From assembly GCF_945952365.1 (NCBI RefSeq), contig NZ_CAMFHX010000004.1, positions 58,692-122,691 on the forward strand: 64,000 nucleotides of DNA. The letters run 5' to 3'. Source of the stretch: an uncultured Cetobacterium sp. (GTDB taxonomy: Bacteria; Fusobacteriota; Fusobacteriia; Fusobacteriales; Fusobacteriaceae). This document shows, in pieces, positions 44,384 to 54,373 of this stretch. Below the pieces are notes generated by a model. It was not told the origin of the DNA. It saw only the letters and a program-made list of their open reading frames with translations, and did not search any database. Numbering within the stretch: the stretch's first letter is position 1; each line of letters starts with the position of its first letter. The translations under genes were made by a program, and so were the position numbers.

Positions 44384-45109
44384 ATGAGAAGTATAGTTGC
44401 TCAAGGTTTATGTAAAAGTTATAAAAAGAGACAAGTTGTTAATGAAGTGAGTTTAGAGGTTAAAAAAGGTGAGATTGTAGGCCTTTTAGGACCAAACGGA
44501 GCTGGAAAAACAACAACGTTTTACATGATAACCGGGATTGTAAAGCCTGAAAAAGGTGAAGTTTTTATAAATGAAGTGGATATAACAGATTATCCAATGT
44601 ACAAAAGAGCTGACATGGGAATTGGATATCTAGCTCAAGAACCATCTATTTTTAGAAATCTATCTGTAGAAGATAATATATTAGCTATATTAGAGATGAA
44701 GGGATTACCTAAAAGCGAGCAGGTAAAAAAAATGCAAGAGCTTTTAGAGGAGTTTAAATTGACTCATGTAGCAAAATCGATGGGATACTCTCTTTCTGGT
44801 GGAGAGAGAAGAAGAGTTGAAATAGCTAGAACTATAGCTAATGATCCTGATTTTATCTTACTAGACGAACCTTTTGCTGGAGTTGACCCAATAGCAGTTG
44901 AAGATATTCAACAGATTATTAGATACTTAAAACAAAGAGGTTTGGGAATATTAATAACAGATCATTCGGTTAGAGAAACTCTATCCATCACAGAGAAAGC
45001 CTATATAATGGCCAATGGAAAAGTTTTAATAAGTGGAACTCCAGAAGAGATAGCCAATAATGAAATGGCTAAAAAAGTTTATCTAGGGGAAAACTTTAAA
45101 TTAGATTAA
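44384..45109 (+). CDS. lptB: LPS export ABC transporter ATPase LptB
   Basis: LptB is the ATPase that powers LPS extraction by the LptFG permeases. The 241 residues carry Walker A GPNGAGKTT (36-44), the Q-loop segment YLAQEPSIFRNLSV, the signature LSGGERRRVEIART, Walker B FILLDEPFAGVDP and the switch histidine in ITDHSVRET. These stretches match LptB more closely than LivF-type ATPases. Its genomic pairing with the LptC/A-like gene supports the call. The permeases are encoded separately at 53294-55449. Confidence 0.95.
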   Translation: MRSIVAQGLCKSYKKRQVVNEVSLEVKKGEIVGLLGPNGAGKTTTFYMITGIVKPEKGEVFINEVDITDYPMYKRADMGIGYLAQEPSIFRNLSVEDNILAILEMKGLPKSEQVKKMQELLEEFKLTHVAKSMGYSLSGGERRRVEIARTIANDPDFILLDEPFAGVDPIAVEDIQQIIRYLKQRGLGILITDHSVRETLSITEKAYIMANGKVLISGTPEEIANNEMAKKVYLGENFKLD

Positions 45110-45147
45110 ATAAAATTTTTTAAAAATATAGCGGAGGAAACAAAAAT

Positions 45148-47754
45148 ATGTTAACAGGTAATCAAATTAGAAGTCAATTTATAAAGTTTTTTGAAGAAAA
45201 AGCTCATAAGCATTTTGAAAGTGCATCACTTATTCCTGATGACCCAACTCTTTTATTAACAGTTGCAGGAATGGTACCATTCAAGCCTTATTTCTTAGGG
45301 CAAAAAGAAGCACCAACTCCAAGAGTGACAACTTATCAAAAATGTATTAGAACAAACGATCTAGAAAATGTTGGAAGAACAGCTAGACACCACACATTCT
45401 TTGAAATGTTAGGAAACTTCTCATTTGGAGATTATTTCAGAGAAGAGGCTATTCTTTGGTCTTGGGAGTTTATAACAGAAGTATTAAAATTAGAAAAAGA
45501 TAAGCTATGGGTTTCAGTTTTCACAACAGATGATGAAGCTGAAAAAATATGGATAGAAAAGTGTAACTTCCCTAAAGAGAGAATTGTAAGAATGGGAGAA
45601 TCAGAAAACTGGTGGGCAGCAGGACCTACAGGTTCTTGTGGACCATGTTCAGAGATACATGTGGATTTAGGAGCAGCTTATGGTGGAGATGAAAACTCTA
45701 AATTAGGTGATGAAGGAACAGATAATAGATTTATCGAAATCTGGAACTTAGTATTTACTGAGTGGAACAGAATGGAAGATGGATCATTACAACCATTACC
45801 AAAGAAAAATATAGATACTGGTGCTGGACTAGAAAGAGTAGCAGCGATGGTTCAAGGTAAATCTAATAACTTTGAAACAGACTTATTATTCCCAATCGTT
45901 CAAGAGGCTGGAAGATTAACTAACACTGAGTACGGAGTAGCACCTGAAAAGGACTTCTCATTAAAAGTAATAACAGATCATTCAAGAGCTGTAACATTCT
46001 TAGTAAACGATGGAGTAATACCATCTAACGAAGGAAGAGGTTATGTTTTAAGAAGAATATTAAGAAGAGCTGTAAGACACGGAAGACTTTTAGGAAGAAA
46101 AGAACTGTTCATGTATGAGATGGTAGATAAAGTTGTAGAGATGATGGAAGAAGCGTATCCAGAGTTAAGAAAGAATATAGAGCACATCAAAAAGGTTGTA
46201 AAGATAGAAGAGGAAAAATTCTCTAATACTTTAGATCAAGGAATGCAATTAGTAACAAATGAGATAAACGAAGCTAAAGCAAAAGGTGAAACAAAACTTT
46301 CAGGAGATGTTACATTCAAGCTTTATGATACTTATGGATTCCCATATGAATTAACAGAAGAGATTTGTGAAGAAAACGGAATAGAAGTTTCAAATGAAGA
46401 GTTTGTAGAGAAGATGGAAGAGCAAAGAGAAAAAGCTAGATCATCAAGAACTGTTGTAATGGAAAAGGGACAAGATAGCTTTATTGAAGAGTTCTATGAT
46501 AAGCATGGAAAAACAGAGTTTACAGGATACTGTGACTTAATGACTGCTGCAACTCTTTTAAGTGTAAGAGCTTTAGAAGATAATAGATATGCTTTAATAT
46601 TTGATCAAACTCCATTCTATGCAGAGTCGGGAGGACAAGAAGCTGACCACGGAATCGTAGAGGGAGAAAACTTAGTAGCTAAAGTTTTAGATGTTCAAAA
46701 GCAAAAAGAGATTTACACTCATGTTGTTGAGATTGAAAGTGGAATAGAGGAGTTAGTAGAGGGAACTCTATTAAACTTAACTGTTGATCCAGTTAGAAGA
46801 GAAGAGGTTGCTAAAAACCATACTGCAACTCACTTATTACACCAAGCTTTAAAAGATGTATTAGGAACTCATGTTCAACAAGCTGGTTCATCTTGTGGAG
46901 CAGATAGATTAAGATTTGACTTCAATCACTATGAGGGATTAACAGCTGAAGAGTTAGAGAAAGTTGAAAAAGCAGTAAACGAAAGAATATTTATGGCTAC
47001 AGCAGTAAATGCTGATGTTATGTCTATGGATGATGCTAAAGCAAAAGGAGCTACAGCTTTATTTGGAGATAAATATGGAAATGAAGTTAGAGTAGTAACT
47101 ATTGGAGATTACTCAATGGAACTTTGTGGAGGAACTCATATAAACAATATCAGTAAAATTGGTATGTTTAAAATAGTTTCAGAGGTTGGAGTAGCAGCTG
47201 GAGTAAGAAGAATAGAAGCTCAAACAAGTTATAAAGCATACTTATCTGTTTTAGAGATGGAAAAAACAATGAAAAGAGTAGCTAAAAACTTAAAAACTGA
47301 TGTAAACAAAGTTGAAGAGAGATCTGAAAAAGTTGTTGAAGAAGTAAGAGATTTAGCAAAAGAGGTTGAAACTTTAAAAGCTAAAGTAGCAACATTCGAA
47401 GCAAGTTCTTTATTTGACCAAGTTGAAGAGATAAACGGAGTTAAAGTTTTAGTACAAGACTTTACAGATAAAGAAGCTGATTCATTAAGAGAGATCGTTG
47501 ATAAGGCAAAGGATAAGTTAGGAAGTTGTGTAATCGCTTTAGGATCAAATAACGATAAAGCTATATTTGCAATTGGAGTAACAAAAGATTTAATCGGAAA
47601 AGTAAAAGCTGGAGATTTAGTAAGAGAAGCTGCTAAGATAGCTGAAGGAAATGGTGGAGGAAGACCTGACTTCGCACAAGCTGGAGGAAAAAATGGAGCA
47701 AAAGTTAAAGAAGCTTTAGCTGCAGTTAAGGAGATTTTAGCAAATTCATTATAA
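45148..47754 (+). CDS. alaS: Alanine--tRNA ligase
   Basis: This class II synthetase charges tRNA(Ala). The 868 residues show the aminoacylation domain (motif-1 and motif-2 region with RTARHHTFFEMLGNFSFG), the tRNA-recognition domain, and the editing domain with HTATHLLHQAL (HxxxH, near 558) and ELCGGTHINN (the zinc-binding Cys/His pair). A coiled-coil precedes the C-Ala domain, which contains the glycine-rich GNGGGRPDFAQAGG segment. GCGGAGG precedes the ATG. It is followed by ruvX after 15 bases, a pairing seen in many bacteria. No T-box leader is seen upstream. Confidence 0.97.
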   Translation: MLTGNQIRSQFIKFFEEKAHKHFESASLIPDDPTLLLTVAGMVPFKPYFLGQKEAPTPRVTTYQKCIRTNDLENVGRTARHHTFFEMLGNFSFGDYFREEAILWSWEFITEVLKLEKDKLWVSVFTTDDEAEKIWIEKCNFPKERIVRMGESENWWAAGPTGSCGPCSEIHVDLGAAYGGDENSKLGDEGTDNRFIEIWNLVFTEWNRMEDGSLQPLPKKNIDTGAGLERVAAMVQGKSNNFETDLLFPIVQEAGRLTNTEYGVAPEKDFSLKVITDHSRAVTFLVNDGVIPSNEGRGYVLRRILRRAVRHGRLLGRKELFMYEMVDKVVEMMEEAYPELRKNIEHIKKVVKIEEEKFSNTLDQGMQLVTNEINEAKAKGETKLSGDVTFKLYDTYGFPYELTEEICEENGIEVSNEEFVEKMEEQREKARSSRTVVMEKGQDSFIEEFYDKHGKTEFTGYCDLMTAATLLSVRALEDNRYALIFDQTPFYAESGGQEADHGIVEGENLVAKVLDVQKQKEIYTHVVEIESGIEELVEGTLLNLTVDPVRREEVAKNHTATHLLHQALKDVLGTHVQQAGSSCGADRLRFDFNHYEGLTAEELEKVEKAVNERIFMATAVNADVMSMDDAKAKGATALFGDKYGNEVRVVTIGDYSMELCGGTHINNISKIGMFKIVSEVGVAAGVRRIEAQTSYKAYLSVLEMEKTMKRVAKNLKTDVNKVEERSEKVVEEVRDLAKEVETLKAKVATFEASSLFDQVEEINGVKVLVQDFTDKEADSLREIVDKAKDKLGSCVIALGSNNDKAIFAIGVTKDLIGKVKAGDLVREAAKIAEGNGGGRPDFAQAGGKNGAKVKEALAAVKEILANSL

Positions 47755-47769
47755 TTGGAGGAAGATTTT

Positions 47770-48189
47770 ATGTATAAAAGATATCTTTCTTTAGATGTAG
47801 GAGATGTAAGAATTGGAGTGGCAAAATCAGATTTAATGGGGATGGTAGCCGCTCCCCTAGAAGTAATAGATAGAAGAAAGACAAAGGCAGTAAAAAGAAT
47901 CGCTGAACTATGTAGAGAGGAAAATACTAAATCTATAGTAATTGGAATCCCGAAAAGTTTAGATGGAACAGAGAAGCGTCAAGCGGAAAAAGTAAGAGAA
48001 TTTATGGAGAAATTGAACAAATCTATTGAAGGATTAGAATTCTTTGAAGTAGATGAAAGACTTTCCACTGTTTCAGCAGATAGAATGTTAAACGAAACAA
48101 ATTTAAGGGGAGCCAAAGAGAAAAGAAAAGTAGTTGATAAAGTAGCAGCAGCTATTATACTACAAACTTTTTTAGACATGAAAAAATAA
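47770..48189 (+). CDS. ruvX: Putative pre-16S rRNA nuclease / Holliday junction resolvase (YqgF)
   Basis: The 139 residues have the RNase H-like YqgF fold with the N-terminal LSLDVGDVRIGVAKSD (catalytic Asp) and the family segments VIGIPKSLDGTE and FEVDERLST (catalytic Glu). A late VDKVAAAIILQTFLD carries the third acid. Enzymes of this family finish 16S rRNA 5'-end processing; Holliday-junction cleavage has been proposed for some. The ATG at 47770 follows GGAGGA; an in-frame start at 47755 lies before that site. Confidence 0.93.
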   Translation: MYKRYLSLDVGDVRIGVAKSDLMGMVAAPLEVIDRRKTKAVKRIAELCREENTKSIVIGIPKSLDGTEKRQAEKVREFMEKLNKSIEGLEFFEVDERLSTVSADRMLNETNLRGAKEKRKVVDKVAAAIILQTFLDMKK

Positions 48190-48205
48190 CTAAGTGGAGG
48201 CGAAC

Positions 48206-49426
48206 ATGAATTTTAAGGGGATGACAAAACTATTTTTTGTATTAGTTATACTAGTGTGTTCTTGGTGGCTAGCTGTTGTGAAGCCAACTAAGTTAGGACT
48301 AGATTTAAAAGGTGGAGTTTATGTAGTATTACAAGCTCAACCAGAATCTGGAGCACAGTTAGATGACGATGCAATGAATAGATTAATAGAGGTTCTAGAT
48401 AGAAGAATAAACGGTCTTGGAGTGGCAGAGTCAGTTGTACAAAGAGCAGGTATGGATAGAGTTATAATAGAGTTACCTGGAGTTAGCGACTCAGAAGAAG
48501 CAGTTAATATGATTGGTAAGACAGCTTTAATGGAGTTTAAAATAATGAATGATGATGGTTCATTAGGACCAACACTATTAACAGGTGGAGCTTTAAAAAA
48601 GGCAGAAGTGTCTTATGATAACTTAGGAAGACCTCAAATACAATTTGAAATGAGTATCGAAGGAGCTAAAGAGTTCGCAAAAATAACAAGAGAGAATATT
48701 GGAAGAAGATTAGCAATTACTCTTGATGGAGAGGTTCAAACAGCACCATCAATAAACAGTGAGATTCCAAGTGGTAATGGGGTAATCACAGGAAACTATA
48801 CTCCAGATGAAGCTAAAAAAACAGCGACACTTTTAAATGCAGGAGCTTTACCAGTTAAAGCTGAGATAATCGAAACAAGAATAGTTGGAGCATCTTTAGG
48901 AGATGAATCAATTGCTCAGAGTAAAACAGCAGCTATGGTAGCTGTGGGATTAATCGGAGTATTCATGTTGTTCATGTATAGATTACCAGGATTTGTAGCG
49001 GATTTAGCTTTATTAAGTTTTGGACTTGTGATGTTCGCAATGTTAAACTTTATAGATGCAACTTTAACTTTACCAGGTATAGCGGGTATGATTCTTTCTG
49101 CAGGTATGGCAGTGGATGCTAACGTTATCATATTTGAAAGAATAAAAGATGAGTTAAAGTTAGGAAATACTATTGCAGGAGCAATTAAGCTTGGATTTAG
49201 TAAAGGTATAGCTTCGATAATAGATGCTAACGTTACAACATTATTAACAGCTTTAGTATTATTTATGTTTGGAACAGGAACTGTGAAAGGGTTTGCAGTA
49301 ACTTTAACAATAGGAACAGTAGCGTCAATGCTTACAGCTATTTTTATAACAAAAGTTCTGTTAACAACTATGGTAGATATATTCAAAATAAAAAGAACAG
49401 AGTTCTTCGGTGTGAAAAGGGGGTAA
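48206..49426 (+). CDS. secD: Protein translocase subunit SecD
   Basis: SecD assists the late stage of Sec export from the periplasmic side using the proton or sodium gradient. The 406 residues have one N-terminal helix, then GLDLKGGVYV (31-40), a compact P1 domain, and a C-terminal five-helix RND-like block including GMILSAGMAVDANVIIFERI. It is shorter than the 615-residue enterobacterial form, mainly in the periplasmic domain. The ATG at 48206 follows GGAGGCG. secF follows after 4 bases, so the two subunits are cotranslated. Confidence 0.95.
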   Translation: MNFKGMTKLFFVLVILVCSWWLAVVKPTKLGLDLKGGVYVVLQAQPESGAQLDDDAMNRLIEVLDRRINGLGVAESVVQRAGMDRVIIELPGVSDSEEAVNMIGKTALMEFKIMNDDGSLGPTLLTGGALKKAEVSYDNLGRPQIQFEMSIEGAKEFAKITRENIGRRLAITLDGEVQTAPSINSEIPSGNGVITGNYTPDEAKKTATLLNAGALPVKAEIIETRIVGASLGDESIAQSKTAAMVAVGLIGVFMLFMYRLPGFVADLALLSFGLVMFAMLNFIDATLTLPGIAGMILSAGMAVDANVIIFERIKDELKLGNTIAGAIKLGFSKGIASIIDANVTTLLTALVLFMFGTGTVKGFAVTLTIGTVASMLTAIFITKVLLTTMVDIFKIKRTEFFGVKRG

Positions 49427-49430
49427 GTAG

Positions 49431-50369
49431 ATGTATATTGAGGTAATAAAGCATAGTAAAAAATGGATAATGTTATCAACAATATCTTTTATTGTATTCC
49501 TTGGGATGTTCTTTGTAAAAGGATTAAACTATGGAATAGATTTTACAGGTGGAAGTTTAATCCAATTAAACTATACAAATGATATAACTTTAGCTGGAAT
49601 AAATAAAGAACTAGACGAGTTAGCTGTTCAAATACCACAGCTATCTTCAACAGCTAGAAAAGTTCAAGTTTCTCAGGCTGATAATAACGTAATTATAAGA
49701 ACTGCAGAGATGACAGAAGTTCAAACACAAGAGTTACTAACAAAACTTAAAGATATGGGTGAATATAAATTAGAAAGAGCTGAAAAAGTTGGAGCAACTA
49801 TAGGACAGGAGTTAAAAACATCAGCTATTTACGCATTAGTAATTGGAGGATTATTAATAGTTATATATATAACTATGAGATATGAATTCAAATTTGCAAT
49901 AGCAGGAATTTTAACACTACTTCATGATGTGACAGCAGCTCTAGGAGTAATCGCACTATTAGGATATGAAATAGATACTCCTTTTATAGCAGCAATATTA
50001 ACAATTCTAGGATATTCTATAAATGATACAATTATAATATATGATAGAATTAGAGAAAGTTTAAGAAAAAAATCTGATATGACTTTTGGAGAAGTATTAA
50101 ATAGAAGTTTAAATCAGGTTTTAGTAAGATCAATTAATACTTCGGTGACAACATTGTTAGCTTTAGTAGCAATATTAGTTTTTGGTGGAGATAGTTTAAG
50201 AACATTTACGACAACACTATTAGTTGGAATAGGTGTAGGAACATATTCTTCATTATATATTGCAGCTCCGTTAGTATATCTTTTTGAGAAAAAAAGAGAT
50301 GAAAAATATGAGCCAAGAAAAGATGACGAAGATGATAATTCAGATCCAGAGGAAAAAATTGTAGTATAA
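49431..50369 (+). CDS. secF: Protein translocase subunit SecF
   Basis: SecF pairs with SecD. The 312 residues carry a first helix, the D-box-like segment GLNYGIDFTGGSLIQL, a small periplasmic domain, and five more helices with LTILGYSINDTIIIYDRIRE. The C-terminal tail is short and strongly acidic (rich in D and E). It has AAGGGGG before the ATG. A hairpin follows its stop. Confidence 0.95.
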   Translation: MYIEVIKHSKKWIMLSTISFIVFLGMFFVKGLNYGIDFTGGSLIQLNYTNDITLAGINKELDELAVQIPQLSSTARKVQVSQADNNVIIRTAEMTEVQTQELLTKLKDMGEYKLERAEKVGATIGQELKTSAIYALVIGGLLIVIYITMRYEFKFAIAGILTLLHDVTAALGVIALLGYEIDTPFIAAILTILGYSINDTIIIYDRIRESLRKKSDMTFGEVLNRSLNQVLVRSINTSVTTLLALVAILVFGGDSLRTFTTTLLVGIGVGTYSSLYIAAPLVYLFEKKRDEKYEPRKDDEDDNSDPEEKIVV

Positions 50370-50375
50370 CAAAAA

Positions 50376-50396
50376 AGCCACCTGAAAAAGGTGGCT
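50376..50396. terminator. Hairpin after secF
   Basis: An 8-bp perfect stem (50376-50383 with 50389-50396) has a 5-base loop. The downstream + strand side is not T-rich, while six A residues lie upstream, so termination in + direction is probably partial. Confidence 0.55.
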
Positions 50397-50427
50397 TAAT
50401 CTACTTAATAAGAAGTTGGAGGAAGCA

Positions 50428-51537
50428 ATGAGAACGTGGGCAGAGATAGATCTAGATAACTTAGAATACAATATAAAAAAAATAAAAGAACTATCTCATG
50501 ACAGAGACATAATGGCAATTATAAAAGCAGATGCCTATGGAATGGGAGCAGTCACAATAGCAAAAGAACTTTCAAATATGGGAGTAAAAATATTTGGAGT
50601 TTCATCTTTAGAAGAGGGAATTGAGTTAAGGAATAGTGGATTTGAAAATGAAGTTTTAATTTTAGCGGGAACTTTTAACGAAGAGTTAAAAGAAGCTGAA
50701 GAAAAAAACCTCCAAGTTACTTTAACTGACTTTTCTCAAATAGAGTATGTCTATGAGAATAATCTTTCATTGAAAGTCCATATAAAAGTAGATACAGGAA
50801 TGGGAAGAGTAGGGTTTACAATAGATGAAGCCAAAAAGGCAATTGATATCTGTAAATTAAAAAATATAGATGTAGTTGGTGTGTATTCTCACTTATCGGT
50901 TTCAGATGAGTCAGATGATGAATCGGTAAACTATACAAAAATACAGTTAGAAAAATTTAAATATTTTGAAAAATTAGAAGAGATAAAATATATCCATATT
51001 CTTAATAGTGGTGGGATATTAAAGTTTTCTAAAATTCCTCAAAGTAACTTGGTTAGAGCTGGAGTAATTATGTATGGTGTTTATGGAGAGGGAGTAATAG
51101 AAGGTTTAAAAAGAGTATTTACTTTAAAAAGTAGAATTCTTTTTATTAAAGAGCTAAAAGAGGATATAGATATATCTTATGGAAGAGTAGGAAAAGGATA
51201 TGTAGGAGATTTGATAGCAACTATAACAGTAGGGTATGCTGATGGATTTAGAAGAGAGCTATCGAATAAAGGTACTGTTAATATTCATGGAGTAGAATGT
51301 AAAATAGTTGGGAAAGTTTGCATGGATATGCTGATGGTAAAAATCCCAAAAGAATTAAAAGATAAGGTAAAAGCAGGAGATGAAGTAGTTGTAATGGGAG
51401 AGGATATTTTTGAAAAATCAAAAATAGTTGGCTCATCAATTTATGAACTGTTCACAGGATTGAGTAGAAGAGTAAGTAGAGTTTACTTAAGAGATGGAAA
51501 ACCTTATTTGATAAATAGTTTAATAGGAAAAATCTAA
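50428..51537 (+). CDS. alr: Alanine racemase
   Basis: This PLP enzyme makes D-alanine for peptidoglycan. The 369 residues have the PLP lysine in the N-terminal barrel motif IKADAYGMG (K33) and the second catalytic tyrosine in TVGYADGFRRE. The substrate-side segment KVCMDMLMV is also family-typical. The ATG at 50428 follows GGAGGAAG; the in-frame TTG at 50416 lies inside the site. It opens a run of cell-wall and envelope genes that continues to 59110. Confidence 0.95.
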   Translation: MRTWAEIDLDNLEYNIKKIKELSHDRDIMAIIKADAYGMGAVTIAKELSNMGVKIFGVSSLEEGIELRNSGFENEVLILAGTFNEELKEAEEKNLQVTLTDFSQIEYVYENNLSLKVHIKVDTGMGRVGFTIDEAKKAIDICKLKNIDVVGVYSHLSVSDESDDESVNYTKIQLEKFKYFEKLEEIKYIHILNSGGILKFSKIPQSNLVRAGVIMYGVYGEGVIEGLKRVFTLKSRILFIKELKEDIDISYGRVGKGYVGDLIATITVGYADGFRRELSNKGTVNIHGVECKIVGKVCMDMLMVKIPKELKDKVKAGDEVVVMGEDIFEKSKIVGSSIYELFTGLSRRVSRVYLRDGKPYLINSLIGKI

Positions 51538-51548
51538 AGGAGAAAGAA

Positions 51549-52733
51549 ATGGCAAAAGTAATATTAGAATCAGGAAAAGAGAAAAAAATCAGGAATTTTT
51601 ACCCAAATGTTTTTAAAGATGAGATTGCAGATACATTTGGAAAAATAGAAAATGGAGATATAGTTGAGGTTTGTACAACAGATGGAGAGATTGTTGGAAA
51701 AGGATATGTGGCAGAATCAACAAATGCTTACGTAAGAATGTTAACGACAAAAGATGTAGCTGTTGATAAAACACTTATTTTAGATAAAATAAAAAGAGCT
51801 TATGAAAAAAGAAAGCACATATTAGCAGAAACTAACTGTGTAAGAGCATTTTACTCAGAAGCAGATGGAATTCCAGGATTAATAATAGATAAGTTTGATA
51901 AATATGTATCTGTACAATTTAGAAATTCTGGATTAGAAGTAGCTTTTAGACAAGAGATAATCAATGCAATTAAAAAAGTTATGAAACCAAAAGGAATATA
52001 TGAGAGAAGTGATGTTGAAAATAGAACTCACGAAGGTGTAGAGCAACAAACTGGAATTATTTATGGAGAGATTCCTGATAGAATAGTAATGGAAGATAAC
52101 GGATTAAAGTATTTAGTTGATATAGTTGATGGACAAAAGACAGGATTCTTCTTAGATCAAAGAGATTCTAGAAAGTTTATTAGACCGTATTTAAATGAAA
52201 ATACAAGATTCTTAGATGTATTCTCAAGTAGTGGAGGATTCTCTGTAGCTGCATTAAAAGAGGGATGTAAGAAAGTTGTAGCGATAGATAAAGAACCTCA
52301 TGCATTAGAATTATGTAAAGAAAACTACGCATTAAATGAGTTTACAAATGAGTTTGAAACAGCAGAAGGGGATGCTTTCTTAATGCTAAAAATATTAGCA
52401 AATAGAGGAGAGAAATTCGATGTAATAACATTAGATCCACCTTCGCTAATAAAGAAAAGAATAGATGTTCCAAGAGGAAGAGATATGTTCTTTAGTCTTT
52501 GTGACGAGAGCTTTAAGCTAATAGAGGATGGAGGAATAGTAGGGGTTATTACTTGTGCATATCATATGAGTCTTCAAGATTTAATAGAAGTTACAAGAAT
52601 GGCAGCTTCTAAAAATGGAAAGTTATTACAAGTGATTGGAATTAACTATCAACCAGAAGATCATCCATGGATATTACATGTTCCAGAAACTTTATATTTA
52701 AAAGCTTTATGGGTAAAAGTAGTAAATAATTAA
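51549..52733 (+). CDS. Class I SAM-dependent rRNA methyltransferase (RlmI-like)
   Basis: The 394 residues combine an N-terminal PUA domain (about 1-75), an EEHDP-type linker and a Rossmann methyltransferase domain. The latter carries LDVFSSSGGFSVAAL for SAM and TLDPPSLIKK as the base-binding motif, followed later by GVITCAYHMS with a cysteine at the catalytic position used by 5-methylcytosine enzymes. This layout matches RlmI, which methylates C1962 of 23S rRNA. Specificity is inferred. It lies 11 bases after alr. Confidence 0.87.
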   Translation: MAKVILESGKEKKIRNFYPNVFKDEIADTFGKIENGDIVEVCTTDGEIVGKGYVAESTNAYVRMLTTKDVAVDKTLILDKIKRAYEKRKHILAETNCVRAFYSEADGIPGLIIDKFDKYVSVQFRNSGLEVAFRQEIINAIKKVMKPKGIYERSDVENRTHEGVEQQTGIIYGEIPDRIVMEDNGLKYLVDIVDGQKTGFFLDQRDSRKFIRPYLNENTRFLDVFSSSGGFSVAALKEGCKKVVAIDKEPHALELCKENYALNEFTNEFETAEGDAFLMLKILANRGEKFDVITLDPPSLIKKRIDVPRGRDMFFSLCDESFKLIEDGGIVGVITCAYHMSLQDLIEVTRMAASKNGKLLQVIGINYQPEDHPWILHVPETLYLKALWVKVVNN

Positions 52734-52750
52734 TTTAAGGGGGAATAATT

Positions 52751-53284
52751 ATGTACTTAGATATATTAATAGCAATAATACTTATATTTGCAGTAATTGA
52801 AGGATTGAAAGATGGATTTTTATTACAATTTTTTTCAATATTTGGAATCTTTATAGATTTTATAATAGCTCAAAAATTTACACCAATTGTTATGGACAAG
52901 TTATCAATAAGTCATAATGAAAATAATTTTTTACTGACATATATAGGAACTTTTATAGCTTCTTATTTTGCAATAGCTATTTTGATGTTCTTCATAGGTG
53001 TTATTTTAAAAGCACAAAGCAAAGGGTTTTTATCAAGAGGTCTTGGAGGCGTATTTGGATTAGTTAAAGGATTAATTGTATCAGTAATAGTACTGTTTAT
53101 TTTTAATTACTCGGCACAAAAATATACAACTTTAAAAAAATATGGAATTGAAAGTAAAACGAATGAAGTTTTTTTAGAGAAATCTTATCATCTAGAAGAG
53201 TATCTACCGAAAGAGCTAAAATCTGAACTTAATTATATTAAAGGAAAAGAATTAGTAGAAAAATATTTTAATAAAATGTTTTAG
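52751..53284 (+). CDS. CvpA-family membrane protein
   Basis: The 177 residues have four predicted membrane helices (near 1-20, 22-40, 60-85 and 95-120) with the family-type small-residue loop GFLSRGLGGVFGLVKGLIVS, and a soluble C-terminal tail of about 55 residues. CvpA proteins are linked to colicin V production and to envelope homeostasis in Gram-negative bacteria; the molecular function is unclear. It sits between the methyltransferase and the LptF/G permease pair. Confidence 0.78.
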   Translation: MYLDILIAIILIFAVIEGLKDGFLLQFFSIFGIFIDFIIAQKFTPIVMDKLSISHNENNFLLTYIGTFIASYFAIAILMFFIGVILKAQSKGFLSRGLGGVFGLVKGLIVSVIVLFIFNYSAQKYTTLKKYGIESKTNEVFLEKSYHLEEYLPKELKSELNYIKGKELVEKYFNKMF

Positions 53285-53293
53285 GAGAAAGAA

Positions 53294-54373
53294 ATGAAAA
53301 TAATAGAAAAATATATATTGGAAGATGTAAAAATGCCAATAATATTTGGAGTATCTCTATTTACATTTATATTTTTGATAGAGATAATAGTATCTCTTAT
53401 GGAGAATATTATAGTTAAAGGGATATCTTTAATTGATGTTATGAGAATATTATCATTTTATCTTCCTCCAATCTTATCTCAAACAATACCTATGGGCGTA
53501 TTTTTAGGAGTGATGATAACATTTTCTAAATTTACGAGGACAAGTGAAGCTACTGCTATGAGTTCAATAGGAATGTCTTTAAAGGATATACTGAAGCCAA
53601 TTATAATATTGGCTTCAGTAATAACTTTATTTATTTTCTTTCTACAAGAAAGTATTATCCCAAGATCATTTGCTAAATTAGAAGAAATCACAATGAAAAT
53701 AGCTTATGAAAACCCTGTTTTTCAATTGAAAGAGAGGATTTTGATAGATGAAGTGGATGAATATAGTCTGTATATAGATAATATAGATAGAAAAACTAAT
53801 GAAGCTCAAAATGTTTTAATATTCCAAAAAGATAATAAAGACATCTATCCTACAATATTGCTAGGAGATAAAGCGTATTGGAAAAATGTAAATATGGTAT
53901 TAGAAGATTCAAAATTTTACACATTTAATCCTGATGGAACTTTAAAGTTAGAAGGGGAGTTCCAAGAGAAAAAAATACCTCTTAGTTCGTATTTCCAAGA
54001 GATAAGTATTGAAGTGAAAGATATTGAGGCTATGTCAATAAAAGATTTGTTTAAAGGATTGAAAAACAAAGAGAAAAATGAAAAAATTCCATATCTAGTA
54101 GAGATAAATAGAAAGATTGCAATACCTCTTTCAACAGTTGTATTAGCTGTTTTAGGAGTTTTACTGTCAATAGGTCATCATAGAAGTGGTAAAGGTGCAA
54201 GTTTTGGAATAAGTTTAGGGGTAATTTTTACTTATATTGTATTTTTAAATGTTGGAATGGTAATGGCAAATAAGGCGATAGTATCACCTTATGTAGGAGT
54301 TTGGCTACCAAATTTATTATTAGTTGGTGGGACATTATTACTATATAAAAGAAAAGCAGGTGGTGCTAAATGA
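53294..54373 (+). CDS. lptF: LptF/LptG family permease, first copy
   Basis: This 359-residue inner-membrane protein of the YjgP/YjgQ family has three N-terminal helices (ending near residue 120), a periplasmic beta-jelly-roll domain (about 135-260) and three C-terminal helices. The N terminus (IIEKYILEDVKMPIIFGVSLFTFIF) and the SQTIPMGVFLGVMITFSKF segment are characteristic; the second half ends with a small-residue-rich helix. With its partner and LptB it extracts LPS from the inner membrane. The F and G names are assigned by order only. It overlaps the next gene by four bases (ATGA). Confidence 0.85.
   Translation: MKIIEKYILEDVKMPIIFGVSLFTFIFLIEIIVSLMENIIVKGISLIDVMRILSFYLPPILSQTIPMGVFLGVMITFSKFTRTSEATAMSSIGMSLKDILKPIIILASVITLFIFFLQESIIPRSFAKLEEITMKIAYENPVFQLKERILIDEVDEYSLYIDNIDRKTNEAQNVLIFQKDNKDIYPTILLGDKAYWKNVNMVLEDSKFYTFNPDGTLKLEGEFQEKKIPLSSYFQEISIEVKDIEAMSIKDLFKGLKNKEKNEKIPYLVEINRKIAIPLSTVVLAVLGVLLSIGHHRSGKGASFGISLGVIFTYIVFLNVGMVMANKAIVSPYVGVWLPNLLLVGGTLLLYKRKAGGAK

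Noticed and set aside
45110..45147. T-box or other leader before alaS
   Set aside because: The gap is only 38 bases and has no T-box sequence or specifier stem.
48916..49482. A 188-codon open frame on the - strand opposite secD and secF
   Set aside because: It mirrors hydrophobic codons of SecD, and no family motif is present.
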